Origin: Rhizobium altiplani
GTDB lineage: Bacteria > Pseudomonadota > Alphaproteobacteria > Rhizobiales > Rhizobiaceae
Reading direction: 5' to 3'
NCBI RefSeq assembly: GCF_001542405.1
Contig: NZ_LNCD01000062.1
Location: 1 to 64,000 of the forward strand
DNA: 64,000 nucleotides
The notes under the pieces are model-generated. The model worked only from the letters and a program-made list of their open reading frames with translations, was not told the origin of the DNA and made no database searches. The stretch's first letter is position 1. Each line of letters opens with the position of its first letter. This document shows positions 59,192 through 64,000 of the stretch, one piece after another. The position numbers were made by a program, and so were the translations under genes.

Positions 59192-60456
59192 ACCACTCCG
59201 CCGTCTGGCACCCCTTCACCCAGCATGCGCTCGAGCCCCCGATGAAGCGCATCACCGCGACCGAAGGCGCCTATCTGATCGACGAGGATGGCAACCGTCT
59301 GCTCGATGCCATCTCTTCCTGGTGGGTGATCACCCATGGCCACCGCCACCCCAGGATCATGGAAGCGATCCGCACCGCGACCGAGACCTACGATCAGATC
59401 ATCTTCGCCGAATTCACCCACGAACCGGCTGAACGTCTGGCTGCGGGCCTGATCGATATCGCTCCGCCGGGCCTGCGGCATGTCTTCTATTCCGACAGCG
59501 GTTCGACCTCGGTCGAAGTCGCGATCAAGATGGCGCTCGGCTATTTCCACAATCGGGGAGAAGTGCGAAACCGGATCGTGGTGATGGAGGGCAGCTATCA
59601 CGGCGACACGATCGGCACGATGTCGGCCGGCGAGCGTGGCGTCTTCAACTCCGCCTACGAACCGCTTCTCTTCGGCGTCGACAGGCTGCTTTTCCCGGAG
59701 CCGGGCAGGGAGCAGGAGGTGCTCGACCGTTTCGAAGCCCTTTGCCGGACCGGAGGCATCGCTGCGCTGCTGATCGAGCCACTGATCCTCGGCGCCGGGG
59801 GCATGAAGATCTATGCCGCAAGCGTGCTTGCCGGATTGCAGCAGATCGCCGCGCGCCATGGCTGCCTACTGATCGCCGACGAAGTCATGACCGGCTGGGG
59901 GCGGACGGGAACGATGTTCGCCTGCGAACAGGCCGGCATCACGCCCGATATTCTCTGCACCTCCAAAGGACTGACCGGAGGCGCTCTGCCGCTTGCCGCG
60001 ACGCTCGCGACCGCAGAGATTTTCGAGGCGCACCTCTCGTCCGACCGGCGCAAGACCTTTTTCCATTCAAGTTCCTACACCGCCAATCCGATCGCTTGCG
60101 CCGCGGCCGTTGCCAATCTTGAGGTCTGGCGAAGCGAACCGGTTTTCGAGCGCATCCGCGCAATAGAGGAAACTCACCGGCAACAGCTGGCGCGGTTCGA
60201 GGGTGATATGCGCTTTACCAGAATCCGTCAGGCTGGAACGATCGCGGCACTCGATGCCGCCGTGCCCGCTGGTGGCTATCTCGCCGAGGCCGGACCGCGC
60301 ATGCGCAGACTGTTCCGGGAACGTGGCCTGCTCATCCGGCCGCTCGGCAACGTCCTCTACCTGATGCCGCCCTATTGCGTGACCGGGCAGGAACTTACCC
60401 GCGCCTACGATGCGATAGATGAGGTCGCCTCGCTCGTTCTGGACCGTGACCGATGA
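59188..60456 (+). CDS. bioA: 7,8-diaminononanoate aminotransferase
   Basis: A class III aminotransferase that uses SAM as amino donor to make 7,8-diaminopelargonate. Signatures: [33 protein letters not shown], and the PLP lysine in [13 protein letters not shown]. The ATG at 59188 (422 aa) overlaps bioD; a frame from 59104 would read into bioD and is rejected. Its stop overlaps the bioZ fragment start. Confidence 0.96.
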   Translation: MNHSAVWHPFTQHALEPPMKRITATEGAYLIDEDGNRLLDAISSWWVITHGHRHPRIMEAIRTATETYDQIIFAEFTHEPAERLAAGLIDIAPPGLRHVFYSDSGSTSVEVAIKMALGYFHNRGEVRNRIVVMEGSYHGDTIGTMSAGERGVFNSAYEPLLFGVDRLLFPEPGREQEVLDRFEALCRTGGIAALLIEPLILGAGGMKIYAASVLAGLQQIAARHGCLLIADEVMTGWGRTGTMFACEQAGITPDILCTSKGLTGGALPLAATLATAEIFEAHLSSDRRKTFFHSSSYTANPIACAAAVANLEVWRSEPVFERIRAIEETHRQQLARFEGDMRFTRIRQAGTIAALDAAVPAGGYLAEAGPRMRRLFRERGLLIRPLGNVLYLMPPYCVTGQELTRAYDAIDEVASLVLDRDR

Positions 60457-60785
60457 CATTCACCGGCTCCACCCGCATGGCGGGCTTTGGCCACGCAGTC
60501 CCTCGGCGCTGTGTTGCCAATGCTGAAATCGAGGCGCAGCTTGGCCTCGATCCCGGCTGGATCGAACGCCGCACCGGCATCCGCACTCGCCATTGGGCAG
60601 GGGAAGGGGAGACCCTGACCGGCCTTGCCGCCGAGGCAGGCCGGATGGCCCTGGATGATGCCGAGATTGCGGGCCGGGACATCGCCCTGACGCTGCTTGC
60701 CACCTCGACACCCGATCATCTGCTGCCGCCATCGGCGCCGCTGCTGGCCCACAAGCTCGGGCTCACCGCATCAGGCGCCGGTTGA
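60453..60785 (+). pseudogene. bioZ: Truncated bioZ (FabH-like)
   Basis: The first 110 residues of BioZ, a beta-ketoacyl-ACP synthase III homologue that in rhizobia makes the pimeloyl precursor. Recognisable parts: [30 protein letters not shown] and [15 protein letters not shown]. The frame ends right after LTASGAG, just before where the active-site cysteine region would follow; the normal protein is about 320-330 residues. The ku ribosome site starts six bases on, so the 3' two thirds were removed by a deletion or joining event. Without catalytic Cys, His and Asn it cannot work. Confidence 0.85.
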
Positions 60786-60797
60786 CGGGAGGCGGTC

Positions 60798-61618
60798 ATG
60801 GCTCTTCGTCCCTATTGGAAAGGCTATTTGAAGCTTTCGCTGGTCACCTGTCCCGTGCAGATGATGCCGGCGACTTCGGAAAACGAAAAGGTCCGGTTCC
60901 ACACGCTCAATCGCCAGACGCAGAACCGGGTCGTCAGCCACTATGTCGATGCGGTCACCGGCAAGGAGGTCCGCGACGAAGACGAGGTCAAGGGGTACCA
61001 GCGCGGCGAAAACGACTACGCCATCCTGGAGGACGACGAACTCGAAAACGTGGCGCTGGAAAGCACCAAGACGATCGACATCTCGACCTTTACCCCGCGT
61101 GACAGCATCGAGTGGATCTGGCTCGATACCCCCTATTATCTTTCCCCGGATGATCCTGTCGGTGAGGAGGCTTTCTCCGTCATCCGCGACGCTATGGGCG
61201 CGGAGAATATGGTCGGCATATCGAGGCTGGTGATTTCGCGGCGGGAACGCGCCGTCATGCTCGAGCCACGCGGCAAGGGTATCGTGCTCTGGACGCTGCG
61301 CTATGGCGATGAGGTACGGGATGAGAAAACTATTTTGCGGCAATTGATGACGAAGAGCCGGAAGCGGAGCTGATGCCGCTCGTGCAACAGCTGATCAAGA
61401 AGCAAACTCAGCACTGGAGCCTGAAGATGGTCGCCGATCCGGTGCAGGAGACGCTGCTTGACATCATCAACACAAAGAAGAAGCAATTGAAGAAACCGTC
61501 GAAAGCCAAGCCGAAGGAGAAGGCTGAAGCTTCGACGGGCAATGTCATCAACATCATGGATGCGTTGCGCAAGTCCATCGAGAACGAACGCGGTTCAGGG
61601 AAGCAATCGACGAGATGA
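60798..61618 (+). pseudogene. ku: Ku DNA end-binding protein, frameshifted
   Basis: The bacterial Ku of two-component end joining; it normally binds DNA ends and recruits LigD. The first frame runs from 60798 (MALRPYWKGYLKLSLVTCPV) to a stop at 61371-61373. The C-terminal part (QQLIKKQTQHWSLKMVADPV and the Lys-rich tail) continues in a different frame to 61618. Restoring one base near 61325, in GATGAGAAAAC, gives the family sequence DEENYFAAIDDEEPEAELMP and a 273-residue protein. The first-frame stop overlaps an ATG (TGATG) that starts the C-part, so two polypeptides could be made. Could be a true mutation or a base-calling error. Confidence 0.85.
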
Positions 61619-62679
61619 CGATAAGACGCAAAGCCTCGATGCCGCTGCTCGACGAATCCGGCTCGGCCCTTCAATCGCGTCCAGTGCGAAAGCGCGATCC
61701 CGCCCAGCCGAGCCTGCCCTTCGATCCGATGCCCGAGCGTATCGAGCCGTGCCTGGCGCTTTTGAAGCCGGCGCCGCCCAAGGGTCCCGACTGGCTGTTC
61801 GAGGTGAAATGGGACGGATACCGTCTGGCGCTCCATATCGATCGGAAGAGCGTTAAGGTCATCACACGCGGCGGCCACGACTGGACGCACCGCTTTCCGG
61901 CAATCGTCGAAGCGGCGCGTGCACTCGGAATCAGCAGCGCCATTCTCGACGGCGAAGCGGTCGTGCTTGACGATCAAGGCCGCTCAGACTTCGGGGCGCT
62001 GCAGCGTTCGCTTGGTGGCCGCGGCGGCAAGAAGGCGTCAAGCGAAGCGATCCTCTATGCGTTCGATCTTCTCTATCTTGATGGCCATGACTTAACCGGC
62101 ACCGAGCTTTCGGTCCGACGGCACCTGCTTGAGGATCTGATTTCAGCCGAGACGGACGGCACCATCCGGCTGTCGCAGGAGATGGCGGTGGACGGCGAGG
62201 TTCTGCTTCGTCACGCCTGTCAGGAGGGACTTGAGGGGATCATTGCCAAGCATCGGGACCGGCCCTACCGGTCCGGACGCACCGGCGACTGGCTGAAAAT
62301 CAAGTGCATCCAGAGCGAAAGCTTCATGGTCGTCGGGTACGAGCAGTCGGCCTCGGCACGCGGCGGCATCGGCAGCCTGCTGCTCGCGGCCAGAAAAGGC
62401 CATGACTGGGTCTATGTCGGCTCCGTCGGCACCGGCTTCAACGCGAAAAATGCCGAGTACCTGCGCAAGACACTAGACAAGCTGAAGGCAGCCAGACCGG
62501 TCGTGCCGCTGAAGGGCAAGAACCTCGTTTTTTCCCAACCGACACTGATCGCTGAAATTGAGTTCCGCGGCTGGACACATGACGGCAGTCTTCGTCATGC
62601 CTCCTACAAGGGTTTGCGGGAAATCCAGGACAATGCCGCCGTCTTCGATATCGCCGATCGCCCGACGCCAGACGAGTAG
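61615..62679 (+). CDS. ligD: ATP-dependent DNA ligase LigD (ligase domain only)
   Basis: A 354-residue ATP-dependent ligase for double-strand-break joining. The nucleotidyl lysine lies in FEVKWDGYRLAL (motif I), ILDGEAVVLDDQG and EGIIAKHRDRPYRSGR follow, and an OB domain (residues about 230-340) ends the protein. The polymerase and 3'-phosphoesterase domains of full LigD are missing. The ATGA start overlaps the ku C-part stop, so the pair is coupled. Confidence 0.93.
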   Translation: MTIRRKASMPLLDESGSALQSRPVRKRDPAQPSLPFDPMPERIEPCLALLKPAPPKGPDWLFEVKWDGYRLALHIDRKSVKVITRGGHDWTHRFPAIVEAARALGISSAILDGEAVVLDDQGRSDFGALQRSLGGRGGKKASSEAILYAFDLLYLDGHDLTGTELSVRRHLLEDLISAETDGTIRLSQEMAVDGEVLLRHACQEGLEGIIAKHRDRPYRSGRTGDWLKIKCIQSESFMVVGYEQSASARGGIGSLLLAARKGHDWVYVGSVGTGFNAKNAEYLRKTLDKLKAARPVVPLKGKNLVFSQPTLIAEIEFRGWTHDGSLRHASYKGLREIQDNAAVFDIADRPTPDE

Positions 62680-62880
62680 GGCGTTCGACCCTTCCGGGGA
62701 GTGCCCGGGCAAATCCGGACATTGCGCGCAGAACATCCCAGCTCGCCTCCGGTGAACCCCAACTGTCAGCAAGATCCTTCGTTTGGCGTCGAACCGCCTC
62801 ATTCGGCTTGGCGGCCGACAATACGAAGAGCTGTCTTATCCGCGGGCAAGTCGATCGGCGATTTCAACGAGCCGGGCCAC

Positions 62881-63135
62881 CTCAGTCGTCGGCACCGCCG
62901 AGCTCCAGTTTCTCCGCGCGGAGCGGATTAAACCACCAGCTTTTGATGCCGAACGGGTTTGCCTTGAGAATGTCCGCATCCGACCGGTCACCGACTATTA
63001 CTGCTTTGCCCTTGTCGAAAGTCCGGAACTTTGACACCCGCGTCTTCGAAGAAGCGAATGGTTTCGCAAAGCCGCACTTCTCCGATGTGGGGACGAAGCT
63101 GAACTGTTGGGCAAGATCTGAGTTCGTCGGTCGGC
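62881..63135 (-). pseudogene. HAD-family hydrolase fragment
   Basis: One minus-strand frame reads TNSDLAQQFSFVPTSEKCGF then KGKAVIVGDRSDADILKANP and GIKSWWFNP, which is the motif II-to-IV half of a haloacid-dehalogenase-like phosphatase. The N-terminal DxDxT half and a start are absent, and the spacing between motifs is shortened. It is a fragment. Confidence 0.45.
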
Positions 63136-63146
63136 TGCCGCCGTGG

Positions 63147-63359
63147 TCATGACGGTGAGCGTTTACTGGTTGAATTCATCATAGCGGTGACTGCATCGTT
63201 GAGTGAGGTCGCGCCAAGCCGCTGGACCGCTCGGTCCAGACATGATCGGATTTCGCCTTCGCCCTTGCCTTCAAGCATTGCGATTTCCCGCACGCTCCAG
63301 CCGAGCAACAGCCAGCGAAGGCACGATCTCTCCATGGGCGATAGTATCAACGTCGTCAT
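63147..63359 (-). CDS. LuxR-type helix-turn-helix small protein
   Basis: About 70 residues that look like a LuxR-family helix-turn-helix: LSPMERSCLRWLLLGWSVRE, followed by a helix and LGATSLNDAVTAMM. There is no receiver or ligand domain. It may be a free-standing regulator or the remains of a larger one. The ATG at 63359 is chosen; a frame from 63392 is longer by 11. Confidence 0.5.
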   Translation of the reverse strand: MTTLILSPMERSCLRWLLLGWSVREIAMLEGKGEGEIRSCLDRAVQRLGATSLNDAVTAMMNSTSKRSPS

Positions 63360-63580
63360 GAACGCTCGCCAGATTAGGTGTCTGGGAGCCAACCTGGCAC
63401 CCAGGTCTCAGGGATCAACGCTCGATCATGCTCCGCGCAATTTGAAGAGCATCTTCGATGTCGGCAACGAGACGCAGCGCAGGCGACTTTACGTTCGCCC
63501 GATCTCCTGCGCGAGCTTCAGGCCCGCGCCGGTTCGTCGGGGAATTGCAGTTCCCTCATCTCTCGTGCCGACTGCGACGC
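63360..63580. other. Short stretch, no gene assigned
   Basis: Between the LuxR-type gene and the dehydrogenase end. Plus-strand frames here resemble bits of a coding region (DLLRELQARAG) but no family can be named; possibly another fragment. Confidence 0.3.
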
Positions 63581-64000
63581 TTAAATACCAATTGCCTTGT
63601 AGGCTTCTGCGATGCGGTTCAACGCGATCCGATAAGCGGCGGTCCGCAAATCCTTGATGTGGGGAAAATCGCGCATTGTCCTCGACATATTCTCGTAAGC
63701 GCCGCGCATGACATCATCTAGACCGGAGCGTACCAAGTCGATCTCAGACCCACCCTCAAGGAACTCGTCTCGCATCTCCTCTGGGAAAGCTTTCCCGGTC
63801 ATTGTCTCCAGAGCTTGTGTGATCTGATGATTTCGACGCTCCCGGCGCCGGCGCTCCATGAGACCGAACGGGATGTGCGTCAGGTTTTTGACCCACTCGA
63901 AATAGGATACAATGACGCCCCCGCGTTCACGAAAAGATCGGGAAGGATGACGATACCCTTGTCCAGGAGCACCTTTTCGGCGGCGAACGCGACAGGCCCA
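63581..64000 (-). pseudogene. Glutamate dehydrogenase C-terminal part, frameshifted, runs off window
   Basis: The reading GPVAFAAEKVLLDKGI and ILPDLFVNAG at 63920-64000, and VIVSYFEWVKNLTHIPFGLM then ERRRRERRNHQITQ down to EAYKAIGI at 63581, are consecutive parts of a Glu/Leu/Phe/Val dehydrogenase. They lie in different frames: the run of five C at 63918-63922 (plus strand) needs a sixth for NAGGVIVSYFEW to be read. Either the gene is broken or a homopolymer base was missed. The N-terminal part is outside the window. Confidence 0.75.

Noticed and set aside
58966..59859. Minus-strand open frame of 297 codons
   Set aside because: Opposite bioD and bioA, both intact; no domain is visible in it.
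1..64000. CRISPR arrays, tRNA, rRNA and replication genes
   Set aside because: Intergenic regions were read for repeated units, cloverleaf-like sequence and repABC-type genes; none was seen.

Overview
The window looks like an accessory or megaplasmid-type segment from an alphaproteobacterium of the order Hyphomicrobiales (rhizobia: Rhizobium, Sinorhizobium/Ensifer, Mesorhizobium or a close relative). This rests on the fused bioBFDAZ arrangement, the Ku/LigD pair, the pccB-pccA-methylmalonyl-CoA mutase cluster with a PccR-type regulator, and general protein style; it is inference, since no rRNA, tRNA or replication gene is present. No CRISPR array, prophage or conjugation gene was seen.

Layout. 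0.1-2.1 kb: an unrecognised protein and an IS30-family transposase. 2.2-9.0 kb: beta-carbonic anhydrase, an MmgE/PrpD protein, a Cache-type chemoreceptor, an alpha/beta hydrolase and an EamA transporter, all on the minus strand. 9.2-20.7 kb: a long minus-strand run, pccB, pccA, methylmalonyl-CoA mutase, epimerase, ETF-ubiquinone oxidoreductase, pntA and pntB; it turns propionyl-CoA into succinyl-CoA and handles electrons and NADPH. A PccR-like regulator faces it. 22.4-30.9 kb: a LysR regulator, a two-component Rieske oxygenase, and an oligopeptide-type ABC transporter whose binding-protein gene carries an internal deletion and frameshift. 31-35.3 kb: an extra adenylate kinase, a chemoreceptor remnant, and an Lrp / alanine racemase / D-amino-acid dehydrogenase module. 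35.5-44.7 kb: a secreted hydrolase, a dimethylglycine/sarcosine dehydrogenase-type flavoprotein, folD, purU, etfA, etfB, a betainyl-CoA-type thioesterase and a second LysR regulator. 44.7-54.3 kb: a minus-strand catabolic cluster (CoA ligase, NUDIX, BadH-like SDR, acyl-CoA dehydrogenase, amidohydrolase, crotonase, AcuI-like reductase, aconitase X) with an XRE-cupin regulator. 54.8-60.8 kb: a taurine:pyruvate-type aminotransferase and bioB-bioF-bioD-bioA followed by a truncated bioZ. 60.8-64 kb: a frameshifted ku, ligD (ligase domain only), gene fragments, and the C-terminal end of a frameshifted glutamate dehydrogenase running off the window.

How it fits together. The Rieske oxygenase, DMGDH-type flavoprotein, ETF, ETF-QO, FolD and PurU make a plausible route for oxidative N-demethylation of a betaine-type compound, with one-carbon units released as formate. 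The 44.7-53.5 kb cluster looks like activation, beta-oxidation-like processing and ring or chain cleavage of an unknown acid; an acrylyl-CoA-type reductase in it could feed propionyl-CoA to the pcc/mutase genes. Several genes are visibly broken, so parts of this replicon appear to be decaying or the assembly contains indel errors.
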